Below, one piece after another: positions 8,267-17,924 of a DNA stretch of 64,000 nucleotides (positions within the stretch are counted from its first letter, which is position 1; every line of letters starts with the position of its first letter). Under the pieces are notes generated by a model that worked only from the letters and a program-made list of their open reading frames with translations, had not been told where the DNA came from and did not search any database. The translations under genes and the position numbers were made by a program. This stretch comes from Bacteroidales bacterium (GTDB lineage Bacteria > Bacteroidota > Bacteroidia > Bacteroidales > CG2-30-32-10): assembly GCA_035353855.1 (NCBI GenBank), contig DAOQAK010000011.1, positions 10,907 to 74,906 of the forward strand, written 5' to 3'.

Positions 8267-11200
8267 CTATTTCACAAAGTTATAAAAATATTCATTCACT
8301 TTGTTTTTATAAAAACTTTTTAATGAAGGAGGTATGGTTTTTAATAACTCAACTTCTTTCAACTTTATACTGTTATACTTAAAAAAGTCGGTAGGGTTAC
8401 TATAATTTTGATTTTTTGCTTCGTTTGATTCTCTTTTTTCGTCCAATTCTCTTTCTTTTTCAGCCTTTTCCGACTCAAGAAGACGTGTTAAAATTTCTTT
8501 TTGACGCTCAATTGTTTCCCCGGAAAGTATTTTATTTACTAAATCGGTCTCCGTTTCTTCCATTTTATCCATAAGCTTATTAAGGTTACCGGTATTCGTA
8601 TTTCCTTCTTCTTTTAACTGTTCGGCTAACTCTTGCAACTGGCGGCGTAATGCTTCCTGTTGGGCGGCTAATTTAGCCAATTGTTCACTCATTGATTTAT
8701 TCCCATCTTTACCATTTGGATTCGTTCCATTTTTTAAATTTTCCATGGATTTATTTAATTGTTCCTGGAGTTGCCTTATTGATTTAAATGATGGTTTCCC
8801 ATTTCCTGGTTTTTTACAACTACCCGGTTTTGAACAACTTCCTGATTTTTGCTCCATCATTTGTTTCTGCATAGCGCTTAATGTTTCAGAAAGCATTAAG
8901 GCTAAATTATTTATAGATGTCATTGCCGATTGTTGCTTTGATTTTGCTGTACTTGTATTTCGTAGATTTAGTTGAGTTATGGCATTTTTAACATTATCAT
9001 TTATTTCCGATATTTCCTGGTTTACAAATGATTCAATCTGGCTCTGACGTTTACTTAATGCGAAAAGCGAATCTTCAATCATTTGTATATCATCTTTCAG
9101 GTTTTTTTGCTGTTGAATTAAAGTATTGTATTGGGGATCAGAAGTTTTTACTTCGCCAAGCTGATTAATCAAATCTTCCTGATCAAAAGATGCTTTTATT
9201 AAATTTTCAAGAATATCGCGTAATGTATTAATATCTTCGCCTTCTTTTTCTTCCTGCATTTCTTCCTGCATTTGCTCCATTTTATCGGCAAGTTCCTGCA
9301 TTTGCTCAGCTGCATTTTTTTGCGATTCTGAAGCTTTCTTATTTTTATTATTATTCAGGTTATTCATGCTGTTTTGCATTTCCTGCTGAATACTGTTTTC
9401 TTCAGTATCTGTTTTTTCAAGATTGTTTGGATTTTCGAGGTTCTCATTCTTTTTTTGCAAACTATCCATATCTTTTCTGACATCCTGAAACTCTTTATTT
9501 AATTCACTTTGCTCGTTTTTTAATTGTTCATTCTTATCCGAATTTGCTTTTTCTGTTTTCTGCGATAAATCTTTTTGCTTTTCAGAAAGCTCATTAAGTT
9601 TTTCAATGGTTTCATTTAATTGCTTTTCAAATTCAAGTTGCTTGAAAAGCTCCAGGTTACGGTCGAGTTGTTTTTCAAGGTCTTTACTCGAAAGCTTCAT
9701 TTTATCAAGCATATCGCTTACCTTATCTTTATCCAGTTTATCAAGCATATCCTGAATTTTCTTGAAAAGCTCTTTCATCTCATCGGTCATCAATTCATTA
9801 AAAAGCTTATTGAGTTCTTCCTGCTTTTTTAAAAGATCTGTATTGTCCTTTTGATATTGTTCTTCGAGACTACTTTTTTTAAGATTCTCCTTTTGAATAA
9901 GGTCAACTTTGTTCTGAAGGTTTTTCTGCAGATCAAGAATATCCTGAAGTTGCTTCTTTTCCTGCCAGGTAAGCGTTTTTTTATCGACCAGGTCCTTGCT
10001 GAATTTTTCAATTTGTTTCTGAAGTTTTTTTGCTTCGGTAATTGATTCGGTAAGTTCGTTTTTAATTTGTTCGTTCGATTCCTCTGTCTTTTTTTCAAGT
10101 TCTTCCTTTGATGGAAGCTTATATATCAATTTTTGCGAGCGTGTTGATTTGCTACCATTAACTCCATCGTTATCCCATACTTCAAAATAATATTCAAATT
10201 CATCACCGGGTTCGGTTGCAATATCACTGAAATCGTAATAAAAATAGAACTCCTGCTGAGTAATAGAATTGTTAATCTTTACTGATTTTATTTCCGATCT
10301 TTTTGTTATAAGAGAATCTGCACAATTTAGCTTCCTGTAATTAAATGTAAGCCCACGGAAACCATAATCATCTTTGATCATTCCTTTATAATAACGCTGA
10401 TTCTTATTAATAGAATCGCTGTATTCAACAACTTTTACAGTAGGATAAGCGTCAGCAATTACATTTATTGAATAAGTTAATGAATCGTTATTCTTCAGGA
10501 AATTATTAGCCGGAATAATTGAATAATTCTGACTGTTTTTAAAAACTTCAGTATAAGAAAAACTATTTTCTGATTTATTTTGAGTATTTATAGTTTTATC
10601 CTTGAACCGAAGCTTCATTTCTTTGGTATCTCTGGTTAAAAAATGCCATTTAATCTGAGTTCCTTCGGGAATAATCAGATCACCTGTATTTATAAGGGAT
10701 TCATCCTGTTTATCCAAATAAGAAGGATAAACAAGCGTTACATCAAAATTTAATATGATAGGCTTGGGGATTACTACTATTTCATATTCTTTGGAATAAT
10801 ATTTATCAGCAAATAGCTGAAATTTTTGATCTTTCTGAAGATTCTTGAAATTATAATGAAAGTTAACCGTATTATCTTTTGTAAGCTGGTACTCGTTTCC
10901 ATTAATTTCAACAAAAACATTTTCGGGAATTTCGTCACCGGTAATTTTTACGCTCAGAAGAAAATCTTCCTGCTGAATTGCCTGCATTGATTTATTCTGT
11001 ATCGCAAACTGAAAAGGCGCTTCACGTTCAAAGTAAGTTCCATGGTGTATGATCCTGTTAGTAGGCGCAGTAATCAGTCCGGGAGCGGCAATAATCATGA
11101 AAAGCAGCAATAACAAAGGAATTCCGGCATACTTTATATACTTCCTGTTTTTTTTCAAATCGATAGCAATAGGAAATGGAACAGGACTTAATTGCTCTAT

Positions 11201-11608
11201 TCTTTGGTTTATACTTGCTTCAATAAGTAAAGTATTATCGGGATTTGAATCAGCAAGGTGCTTAAGTTGCAGAGTATTCAGCAATTTATCCTTGATATCA
11301 GAAAAATGTTTTCCAATAATTTCGGCTGCCTGTTCATGCGAAATTATTTTACCGATATGATATAATTTCAATAAAGGAGTAAAAAAATAGTAATATAAAA
11401 TTCCAAGGTTAATAAAAATGAAAGAATAAAACATAATTGTTCGCATTACTATCCCAAAATGCCCGAAATACTCAAGCATTGTTATAACAATGTAAAAAAT
11501 AAGAATAGTTGCTATAGAATAAATAGTTCCCTTTATCAGAAAATTCTTATAATATTTCCTGATAAATTCATCGAGTTTACTAATTAATATTTGATAATTA
11601 CCGGTCAA
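8267..11608 (-). CDS. DUF4175 family membrane protein with long coiled coil
   Basis: 1113 residues starting with a TTG (MTGNYQILISKLDEFIRKYY). Two N-terminal TM helices (about 24-45 and 52-72) and a third near 160-180 are followed by a periplasmic beta-rich segment up to about residue 500. A long, very Gln/Glu/Lys-rich coiled coil (about 500-1060) follows. This architecture matches the DUF4175 family of Bacteroidota; its function is not established. A small Cys/Gly/Lys patch (SGSCSKPGSCKKPGNGK) lies at about 920. It is the first gene of the six-gene minus-strand run; a TAnnTTTG box lies 24 bases upstream. No ATG fits the N-terminus. Confidence 0.8.
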   Translation of the reverse strand: MTGNYQILISKLDEFIRKYYKNFLIKGTIYSIATILIFYIVITMLEYFGHFGIVMRTIMFYSFIFINLGILYYYFFTPLLKLYHIGKIISHEQAAEIIGKHFSDIKDKLLNTLQLKHLADSNPDNTLLIEASINQRIEQLSPVPFPIAIDLKKNRKYIKYAGIPLLLLLFMIIAAPGLITAPTNRIIHHGTYFEREAPFQFAIQNKSMQAIQQEDFLLSVKITGDEIPENVFVEINGNEYQLTKDNTVNFHYNFKNLQKDQKFQLFADKYYSKEYEIVVIPKPIILNFDVTLVYPSYLDKQDESLINTGDLIIPEGTQIKWHFLTRDTKEMKLRFKDKTINTQNKSENSFSYTEVFKNSQNYSIIPANNFLKNNDSLTYSINVIADAYPTVKVVEYSDSINKNQRYYKGMIKDDYGFRGLTFNYRKLNCADSLITKRSEIKSVKINNSITQQEFYFYYDFSDIATEPGDEFEYYFEVWDNDGVNGSKSTRSQKLIYKLPSKEELEKKTEESNEQIKNELTESITEAKKLQKQIEKFSKDLVDKKTLTWQEKKQLQDILDLQKNLQNKVDLIQKENLKKSSLEEQYQKDNTDLLKKQEELNKLFNELMTDEMKELFKKIQDMLDKLDKDKVSDMLDKMKLSSKDLEKQLDRNLELFKQLEFEKQLNETIEKLNELSEKQKDLSQKTEKANSDKNEQLKNEQSELNKEFQDVRKDMDSLQKKNENLENPNNLEKTDTEENSIQQEMQNSMNNLNNNKNKKASESQKNAAEQMQELADKMEQMQEEMQEEKEGEDINTLRDILENLIKASFDQEDLINQLGEVKTSDPQYNTLIQQQKNLKDDIQMIEDSLFALSKRQSQIESFVNQEISEINDNVKNAITQLNLRNTSTAKSKQQSAMTSINNLALMLSETLSAMQKQMMEQKSGSCSKPGSCKKPGNGKPSFKSIRQLQEQLNKSMENLKNGTNPNGKDGNKSMSEQLAKLAAQQEALRRQLQELAEQLKEEGNTNTGNLNKLMDKMEETETDLVNKILSGETIERQKEILTRLLESEKAEKERELDEKRESNEAKNQNYSNPTDFFKYNSIKLKEVELLKTIPPSLKSFYKNKVNEYFYNFVK

Positions 11609-11632
11609 AAGTTTTTTAATTCAAAAGTTCCA

Positions 11633-11640
11633 CAAATATA
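11633..11640 (-). promoter_or_regulatory. -7 box (TATATTTG) at the head of the DUF4175-ybeY-mnmG gene run
   Basis: The minus strand reads TATATTTG, matching TAnnTTTG, 24 bases before the TTG start of the DUF4175 gene and in the 83-base gap divergent from RNase R. No good -33 element was seen. It is the only match in this gap on the minus strand, so it is a candidate promoter for the whole run. Confidence 0.4.
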
Positions 11641-11691
11641 ACGAATAAGATGGCTCTTTATTAGTACTTTTACAAAAATTAACAACGAATT

Positions 11692-13848
11692 ATGGGGCAT
11701 AAAAAGAAAACCAAAAACAATCAGAATCCTTTAGTAAACGATATTCTTAAAATTTTCGCCAACAATCCTGATAAATCATACAATTATAAACAACTGGCAA
11801 AGCTGTTATCAATTAATGATAAAAGCAATAAACAATTATTAAATGTTTTACTGGAAGATTTATTACGAAAAAATTCGCTAATACAAGAAGAAAGAGGAAA
11901 GTTCAGCATCAACCCTGAAATGGTTAAGTTTTATAGTACTGCTAAAACATCCATTATCGGCATTGTTGATATGAAATCGACAGGTAAAGCATTTATTATT
12001 TCAGAAGGGGAGGCAGAAGATGTTCTGATTTTCCCGAACAATACCAATAGGGCGCTACATGGCGATACCGTTAAAGTGCATATATTCCCAAAACGAAAAG
12101 GACATAAAACGGAAGGTGAAGTAATTGAAATCATCAAAAGGGCAAAAACAAAATTTGTTGGAATACTTGAAGTATCCAATAAATTCGCCTTTGTAGTGCC
12201 TGATAATACGAATATGCCTGTTGATATTTTTATTCCACATGAAAACCTGGAAGGTGCAAAAAACGGACAGAAAGTAGTTGTTGAAATTACCGATTGGCCA
12301 AGACAGGCAAAAAATCCTTTTGGTAAAATTCTTCATGTACTCGGAGTACCGGGAGAAAATAACGTGGAAATGAATTCTATTCTTGCTGAATTTGGCTTCC
12401 CGCTTGAATTTCCAAAGAATGTTCTTAACGATGCCGAAAAAATCCCTTCAGAAATAACGGAAAGTGAAATAAAGAAACGAAGGGATTTCAGAAAAGCTGT
12501 TACTATAACCATTGATCCCGAAGACGCAAAAGACTTTGATGACGCGTTATCCATAACCTGGCTACCTAACGGAAATTATGAAGTAGGTGTTCACATAGCA
12601 GATGTATCGCATTATGTAAAACCCGGAAGTAGTGTTGATAAGGAAGGTTATGAACGCGGCACGTCAATATACCTGGTCGACAGAACCATTCCCATGTTAC
12701 CCGAAAAATTATCCAATCAGCTTTGTTCATTGCAGCCACATGTTGATAAACTTAGTTTTTCGGCAGTATTTGAAATGAATGATGATGCAGAAATAATTAA
12801 TCTATGGTTTGGTAAAACCATTATTAACTCAAATCATCGTTTTAATTATAATGAAGTACAGGAAATCATTGAAAAAGGGGAGGGATTGTTTTCAAAAGAA
12901 ATTTTAAAGCTTCATCAATTAGCCGGTTTACTAAGGAAAGAACGTTTTAAAAATGGTTCAATAGAATTTGAAACTACTGAAGTAAAATTTAAATTGGATG
13001 AAAAAGGAAAACCTTTAAGCGTGTATATAAAGGAGTATAAGGATTCCAACAAACTGATCGAAGATTTTATGTTACTTGCCAATCGTAAAGTTGCTGAAAT
13101 TATAGGAAAGAAAAAAAATAAAGAATCGGCAAAAACCTTTGTTTACAGGGTACACGACGAACCTAATCCTGAAAAATTAAACACATTCTCAGAATTTGTT
13201 TCTAAGCTCGGTTACAAAATGAAAACCACTTCAAGGAAAAGCACCATTGATTCATTTAATAAACTTCTTGAAAACGTTGAAGGAAAAGGCGAGCAAAATA
13301 TGATCGAGAACCTTGCAATACGCACTATGGCCAAAGCATATTACAGTACTGATAATATCGGGCATTATGGTTTATCATTCGAATATTATTCTCATTTCAC
13401 TTCACCTATTCGTCGTTATCCTGATCTTATGGTTCACCGTTTATTGTTTGAATATTTGAATGATGGCGCTTCTGCAAAAAAAGATGAATACGAAGAAAAA
13501 TGCAAGCATTCATCGGACATGGAAAAACTTGCAGCCGATGCAGAACGCGCCTCGGTAAAATATAAACAGGTGGAATTCCTTGTTGACAAAGTAGGACAAG
13601 TGTTTGATGGTGTTATTTCGGGTGTGAGTAAATGGGGAATATTTGTTGAAATTAAAGACAATAAATGCGAAGGCATGGTTTCGTTACGCGATATGGAAGA
13701 TGATTTTTATTATTTAGATGGAGATAATTACTGCGTGATAGGACAACGCAACGGCACCAGATATAAGCTTGGTGATGATGTGAAGATAAAAGTTAAAAGA
13801 GCCAACCTTTCAAGAAAACAATTGGATTTTGAATTATGTCAATTGTAA
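11692..13848 (+). CDS. rnr: Ribonuclease R
   Basis: 718 residues. A processive 3'-5' exoribonuclease of the RNB family that degrades structured RNA. Domains in order: an N-terminal winged-helix-like segment (about 14-70), cold-shock domains (about 80-230), an RNB catalytic domain with the acidic motif TIDPEDAKDFDDALSI (about 275-290) and HYGLSFEYYSHFTSPIRRYPD (two halves around residues 560-580), and a C-terminal S1 domain (FDGVISGVSKWGIFVEI, from about 640). All four catalytic Asp of the DAKDFDDA motif are present. The start ATG gives MGHKKKTKNNQN, a basic N-terminus usual in Bacteroidota RNase R. It ends 22 bases before the terminator shared with HU. Confidence 0.96.
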   Translation: MGHKKKTKNNQNPLVNDILKIFANNPDKSYNYKQLAKLLSINDKSNKQLLNVLLEDLLRKNSLIQEERGKFSINPEMVKFYSTAKTSIIGIVDMKSTGKAFIISEGEAEDVLIFPNNTNRALHGDTVKVHIFPKRKGHKTEGEVIEIIKRAKTKFVGILEVSNKFAFVVPDNTNMPVDIFIPHENLEGAKNGQKVVVEITDWPRQAKNPFGKILHVLGVPGENNVEMNSILAEFGFPLEFPKNVLNDAEKIPSEITESEIKKRRDFRKAVTITIDPEDAKDFDDALSITWLPNGNYEVGVHIADVSHYVKPGSSVDKEGYERGTSIYLVDRTIPMLPEKLSNQLCSLQPHVDKLSFSAVFEMNDDAEIINLWFGKTIINSNHRFNYNEVQEIIEKGEGLFSKEILKLHQLAGLLRKERFKNGSIEFETTEVKFKLDEKGKPLSVYIKEYKDSNKLIEDFMLLANRKVAEIIGKKKNKESAKTFVYRVHDEPNPEKLNTFSEFVSKLGYKMKTTSRKSTIDSFNKLLENVEGKGEQNMIENLAIRTMAKAYYSTDNIGHYGLSFEYYSHFTSPIRRYPDLMVHRLLFEYLNDGASAKKDEYEEKCKHSSDMEKLAADAERASVKYKQVEFLVDKVGQVFDGVISGVSKWGIFVEIKDNKCEGMVSLRDMEDDFYYLDGDNYCVIGQRNGTRYKLGDDVKIKVKRANLSRKQLDFELCQL

Positions 13849-13870
13849 AAATTATTCATTAATGGAAATA

Positions 13871-13910
13871 AAAAACCCGATGTTCGCAAATAGCGATCAA
13901 TCGGGTTTTT
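13871..13910. terminator. Bidirectional intrinsic terminator between rnr and the HU gene
   Basis: Inverted repeat AAAAACCCGAT (13871-13881) and ATCGGGTTTTT (13900-13910), with an inner TCGC/GCGA stem in the loop. T-runs on both strands follow the GC stem, so it should terminate both rnr (plus) and the HU gene (minus), which converge here. Confidence 0.85.
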
Positions 13911-13926
13911 TTAAAGTAAAAAATTC

Positions 13927-14199
13927 TTACTTAACTGATTTTGCTAAAGCAGCACCAGCTTTAAATTTAGCTACTTTTTTAGCAGCAATTTTAATTGGTT
14001 TTCCGGTTTGAGGATTGCGTCCGGTTCTTGCAGCTCTTTTAGCTATTGAGAAAGATCCGAAACCTACCAGAATAACGCCTTCACCTTTTTTAAGTGATTT
14101 GCTGATAGCTGTGATAGTTGCATCTAATGCTTTACCACTGTCTACTTTACTTAATTTTGCTTCTTTAGCAATTGCATCAATTAATTCAGCTTTGTTCAT
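13927..14199 (-). CDS. HU family DNA-binding protein
   Basis: 90 residues, the standard length for a histone-like HU/IHF protein that bends DNA and compacts the nucleoid. It starts MNKAELIDAIAKEAKLSK and has the DNA-binding arm signature GFGSFSIAKRAARTGRNPQT. It forms homo- or heterodimers. The gene stands alone with its own terminator and a 288-base AT-rich region upstream. A strong, separately regulated gene is expected, but I could not identify a clear promoter. Confidence 0.96.
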   Translation of the reverse strand: MNKAELIDAIAKEAKLSKVDSGKALDATITAISKSLKKGEGVILVGFGSFSIAKRAARTGRNPQTGKPIKIAAKKVAKFKAGAALAKSVK

Positions 14200-14487
14200 T
14201 TTTTTTAATTTTAGTTATTTAAACTTGTTTTAAAAGTTGAATAAAATTAGTAAAAAAAAATAAAGTACCAAAAAAAAATAAAAAAAAATTATAAAAAAAT
14301 CTCTCCGTTTAGAGCCATTCATCGCAAAAAAGGAGAAATTACTAAAAACAAAATCATCTAAAACTATTGATTTTACTGGATATTTATTAAATGAAACGAT
14401 GGGAATAACATTGTTAGCAACTAGTTGAAAAAAAATAAAAAAAGGGCATTTTAAAAAATACCCTTTCTCAATTTTATGAAAACAATA
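14200..14487. other. Intergenic, AT-rich, between HU and response-regulator genes
   Basis: 288 bases rich in A-runs. It holds the HU upstream region and, near 14441-14466, the terminator of the response regulator. I see no gene in it. Confidence 0.6.
14441..14466 (-). terminator. Intrinsic terminator of the LytTR response regulator gene
   Basis: Read on the minus strand, AAAGGG and CCCTTT flank a mostly A/T arm and loop, followed by a T-rich run (TTTTTTTATTTTTTTT). It lies 22 bases after the stop codon of the response regulator. Confidence 0.75.
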
Positions 14488-15240
14488 TTAAATTAAATTC
14501 AGTCTGCTGAAAAGTTCTTTGCGATAGAGCCCGCCAATAGGGATAACTTTCATTTTTCCTTCAATAACCAAATCAGGATATTTTATTGAAAATATTTTGT
14601 CGAGACGAACAATAAAGGAACGATGCACCCTTACAAATTCTTTTGCAGGAAGAATGCGCATCATTTCTTTCATAGTTGTATGTGTTGTATAAATATTATC
14701 AGATGTATTTATAACCACATAATCTTTTAAAGCTTCAACAAAGAAAACATCTTCAAATTTGATTTTATTGAGCCTATAATCGGCGCGAACAAAAATGCTG
14801 TCTTTTGATTCTTTATTTTCAACAATGGAATGGAAAAGGTCTCTTTCGCGTTTAACCTGCGAATCCTTTTCATGCTTATACATTGCGATTTCAATCGTGG
14901 TTTGTAATTCTTTTTCTTTAAAAGGTTTGATTATATAACCATAAGGTTCGGCAACTTTTGCTTTGCTTAAAGTGTTATCATCAGCATAGGCAGTTAAAAA
15001 GATAACGGGGATGTCGTAATTTTCGCGAATTGCATTTGCAGCTTCAACTCCATTCATATCCCCCTTAAGCATGATGTCCATTAAAATAAGGTCAGGACGT
15101 GATTGCTCCACTTCCTCAATTGCTTTTTCGCCAGAAGCAACAACGGTTGGAACGATATAACCCAGTTTCTTTAAACTATTCTGTATATCCTTTGCGACTA
15201 TGCTCTCATCTTCTACGACTAAGATTTTAAGTTTTGCCAT
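14488..15240 (-). CDS. LytTR-family DNA-binding response regulator
   Basis: 250 residues. An N-terminal receiver domain (1-120) has the acidic pocket VVEDE (9-13), the phospho-acceptor Asp55 in LILMDIML, and the conserved Lys in IIKPFKEKEL (about 106). A linker is followed by a C-terminal LytTR DNA-binding domain (about 150-250) with FEDVFFVEALKDYVVI and FVRVHRSFIV. Such regulators bind direct repeats to control a few operons and usually pair with a membrane 7TMR/His_kinase partner. None is adjacent here, so it is an orphan in this window. It has its own promoter box and terminator. Confidence 0.93.
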   Translation of the reverse strand: MAKLKILVVEDESIVAKDIQNSLKKLGYIVPTVVASGEKAIEEVEQSRPDLILMDIMLKGDMNGVEAANAIRENYDIPVIFLTAYADDNTLSKAKVAEPYGYIIKPFKEKELQTTIEIAMYKHEKDSQVKRERDLFHSIVENKESKDSIFVRADYRLNKIKFEDVFFVEALKDYVVINTSDNIYTTHTTMKEMMRILPAKEFVRVHRSFIVRLDKIFSIKYPDLVIEGKMKVIPIGGLYRKELFSRLNLI

Positions 15241-15337
15241 AACTTGTATATTTTTTAAGATTAAAGTTTAAAATTAATAATAAATTTTAAATAATAGGCA
15301 ATTTATAAAAAAAATTAATAGCTTAAATATTATTTTA

Positions 15338-15345
15338 CAAAGTTA
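15338..15345 (-). promoter_or_regulatory. -7 box (TAACTTTG) upstream of the response regulator
   Basis: The minus strand reads TAACTTTG, a TAnnTTTG match about 97 bases before the ATG of the LytTR regulator, implying a leader of about 90 bases. No -33 TTG was found at the normal spacing. Confidence 0.35.
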
Positions 15346-15408
15346 ATATTTTTCCTTTAATATCGTTATGTTGTATCATTGGATTAAAATATTCATGTAT
15401 AATATTTT

Positions 15409-16941
15409 TTATTCTTCGGTATTTTCTTCTGTTGGTGGTTTAATTTTAACGCCATCATATTTTATCTCAATACCATTTTTATAAGTTGTTGTAAGAAATA
15501 AGGTACCTGTATTATCATACTTAAACCAATCGCCTTCCCGTTTTCCCATAATATAATAACCTTCTTCTTTAATATTACCGTTCTCCCAATAATATACCTG
15601 CTTACCATTAGGATTATCGTCAAGGAAACTACCTATAAAAAATGGATTTCCATTATCATAAGTATATTTCCATTCTCCATCACGTACACCGCTTTTGTAA
15701 GAACCTTCCATTACAATATCGCCTTCATGATAATACCAGGGACCTTCTTCCAAATCATCAACGTATTCTCCTTTTGCAACAATTGTCCCGGAATCGGTAT
15801 ATTCAACAGACACGCCATTTCTTAACCCATCAATATAATTTTCTTCGCGAAGAACATTTCCGTTATCATAAAACCATTTCCATTCCCCATCGGATTTTTC
15901 ATTTTTTAAAAATGTTCCTTCTTGTTCAAGTTTTCCATTTTTATAATAATATTTCCACGGACCTATTCTTTGATCATTCAGGTATTTCCCAACGCCTTTA
16001 AGTTCGCCTGTTTCAAAATATTCTTTCCAATCACCTTGTTTATACCCATTATTATCAACAATCCCATCGCCAACAACAGCGCCACTTTTATAAATTTTTG
16101 AAGATTCCACATTACCTTCAGGTGTAAATATCCTGGTTATTCCTTCAGGAATATTATTTTTATAACTGCCTTTTTTCTTTATTTTTCCATCGGGATAGTA
16201 TTCCGTTTTAATATCGAGCCTGCTTACTTCAGAAGCGTCAACCTGTATTTCTCCATTTATATATTTTGAAATATTTTTTAAATTTCCATCTGAAAAATAA
16301 TCTTTAAAATATCCATCTTTTACTCCATATTTATAATATCCTTCTGATTTTATAAAACCATTAGGATAAAAATCCACCCATTTTCCATGTTTTAAAGAAT
16401 CATTTACATAACGGTTTACTTTTTCTTTACTTATCATATAACCATTCTTGTATTCGTAAAGAGCAATAATAGTACTGTCTTTAGAATATTCAATCGCTAA
16501 TCCCTGCTCTCTTCCTTTTACAAAATTCACTGATAAACGAATTTTACCATTAGGATAATAGTAAGTGGTAAAGCCTTGTTTAATATCATTCACAAAATTT
16601 TCTGCAATAATTTCACTCGAAGAATAGGTGGTTTTAATCCCATTCTTTTTACCAAGTTTATAATTTATTTCAAGAACAATTTTTCCGCTATCATTATAAA
16701 ATTTCCAAGTGCTGTCGAGTTCAAATTTTTTCCTGTTACCTTCACTTTTCATCAACCCGTTTTCATAATAAGTTTTCCAGTATCCATTAGGTTTTCCGTT
16801 AACCATATATCCTTCGCTTGATATTTTTCCATTATCATAACGAAATACAGTAAACGTACCTTTACCTGTAGTATCTTTTTGTGAGAAACTTAATAAAGGA
16901 AATAAAAATAATATGAGTAATAATTTATTTTTCATTATCAC
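15409..16941 (-). CDS. Secreted MORN-type repeat protein (YwqK-like)
   Basis: 510 residues with an N-terminal signal peptide (MKNKLLLILFLFPLLSFSQ; the residue after Q is the likely mature start). The rest is a chain of about twenty degenerate repeats of roughly 20-24 residues of the form YYxNGKLxxEGxYKxGxxxGxW, as in the MORN_2 / toxin-antitoxin system YwqK family antitoxin group. Most Bacteroidota members of this family have no toxin partner and their role is unknown; the antitoxin label should not be taken literally. It follows nadA by 11 bases, so the two are likely co-transcribed. It ends in an acidic tail (PPTEENTEE). Confidence 0.85.
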   Translation of the reverse strand: MIMKNKLLLILFLFPLLSFSQKDTTGKGTFTVFRYDNGKISSEGYMVNGKPNGYWKTYYENGLMKSEGNRKKFELDSTWKFYNDSGKIVLEINYKLGKKNGIKTTYSSSEIIAENFVNDIKQGFTTYYYPNGKIRLSVNFVKGREQGLAIEYSKDSTIIALYEYKNGYMISKEKVNRYVNDSLKHGKWVDFYPNGFIKSEGYYKYGVKDGYFKDYFSDGNLKNISKYINGEIQVDASEVSRLDIKTEYYPDGKIKKKGSYKNNIPEGITRIFTPEGNVESSKIYKSGAVVGDGIVDNNGYKQGDWKEYFETGELKGVGKYLNDQRIGPWKYYYKNGKLEQEGTFLKNEKSDGEWKWFYDNGNVLREENYIDGLRNGVSVEYTDSGTIVAKGEYVDDLEEGPWYYHEGDIVMEGSYKSGVRDGEWKYTYDNGNPFFIGSFLDDNPNGKQVYYWENGNIKEEGYYIMGKREGDWFKYDNTGTLFLTTTYKNGIEIKYDGVKIKPPTEENTEE

Positions 16942-16952
16942 AAATGTATATT

Positions 16953-17924
16953 TTATTTTGAAAGTTCAAGCATTTTTAAAACCGGTATTCTTGCTTTATC
17001 CATTAATTCTTCCGGTAAAATAATTTCAGGTTGTTCATATTTCATGCAGATATAAAGTTTTTCCAAAGTATTTTTTTTCATGTGCGGACAATCATTACAT
17101 GAACAGGTTTCATCATTTGAAACAATTATAAATTCTTTTTCCGGTGATTCTTTTTTCATCTGATGAATTATTCCGGTTTCTGTTGCAACTATAAATTTAT
17201 TTGATTCATTTGTTTTTGTATAATTTAATAATGCAGTTGTAGAACCAATAAAATCAGCTATTTCAAGTATTGTTGCTTTACATTCTGGATGTGCAATAAT
17301 TTTTGCACCAGGATTTTCTTTCTTTAAATTCAATACTCTTTCAACAGTAAGAATATCGTGTACTTCGCATGTTCCATTCCACAGAACCATATTTCTTCCT
17401 GTAATATTATTTATATATGAACCTAAATTTTTATCAGGACAAAAAACAATTTTTTGATCTTTTGGAATTTTTTCAATTATCTTAACTGCATTTCCAGAAG
17501 TACAAATAATATCCGACATTGCTTTAACTTCAGCAGAACAATTTATGTAAGAAATCACTAAATGATTAGGATAAGATTTTAAAAACTCTTTTAAATCTTC
17601 CGGCTTACATGAATCGGCTAAAGAACATCCTGCAGTTAAATCGGGTAAAACAACTTTTTTATCCGGGTTTAAAATTTTTGCAGTTTCGGCCATAAAATGC
17701 ACGCCGGCAAAAACAATCAACTCAGCATCATTTTCCTGGGCTTTTTTTGACAAAGCATAGCTGTCGCCAATAAAATCAGCTATATCCTGAATTTCCGGAA
17801 CCTGGTAATAGTGAGCGAGTATAATCGCATTTTTTTCTTTTTTGATTTTTTTAATTTCGTTGCGAATATCTAAATTTTTATCAATGTCAATATTCAAGTA
17901 TCCTATTTTATTTATTGAATTCAT
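16953..17924 (-). CDS. nadA: Quinolinate synthase NadA
   Basis: 323 residues. A [4Fe-4S] enzyme that condenses iminoaspartate with dihydroxyacetone phosphate to quinolinate in de novo NAD synthesis. It has the family motif AIILAHYYQVPEIQDIADF (about residues 33-51), VHFMAETAKIL, and cluster-region Cys in SYINCSAEVKA, WNGTCEVHD and the C-terminal CSCNDCPHM. All expected cluster Cys regions are present. nadB and nadC are not in the window. The nadA-YwqK gap is 11 bases. Upstream lies a 536-base AT-rich region without genes. Confidence 0.96.
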   Translation of the reverse strand: MNSINKIGYLNIDIDKNLDIRNEIKKIKKEKNAIILAHYYQVPEIQDIADFIGDSYALSKKAQENDAELIVFAGVHFMAETAKILNPDKKVVLPDLTAGCSLADSCKPEDLKEFLKSYPNHLVISYINCSAEVKAMSDIICTSGNAVKIIEKIPKDQKIVFCPDKNLGSYINNITGRNMVLWNGTCEVHDILTVERVLNLKKENPGAKIIAHPECKATILEIADFIGSTTALLNYTKTNESNKFIVATETGIIHQMKKESPEKEFIIVSNDETCSCNDCPHMKKNTLEKLYICMKYEQPEIILPEELMDKARIPVLKMLELSK

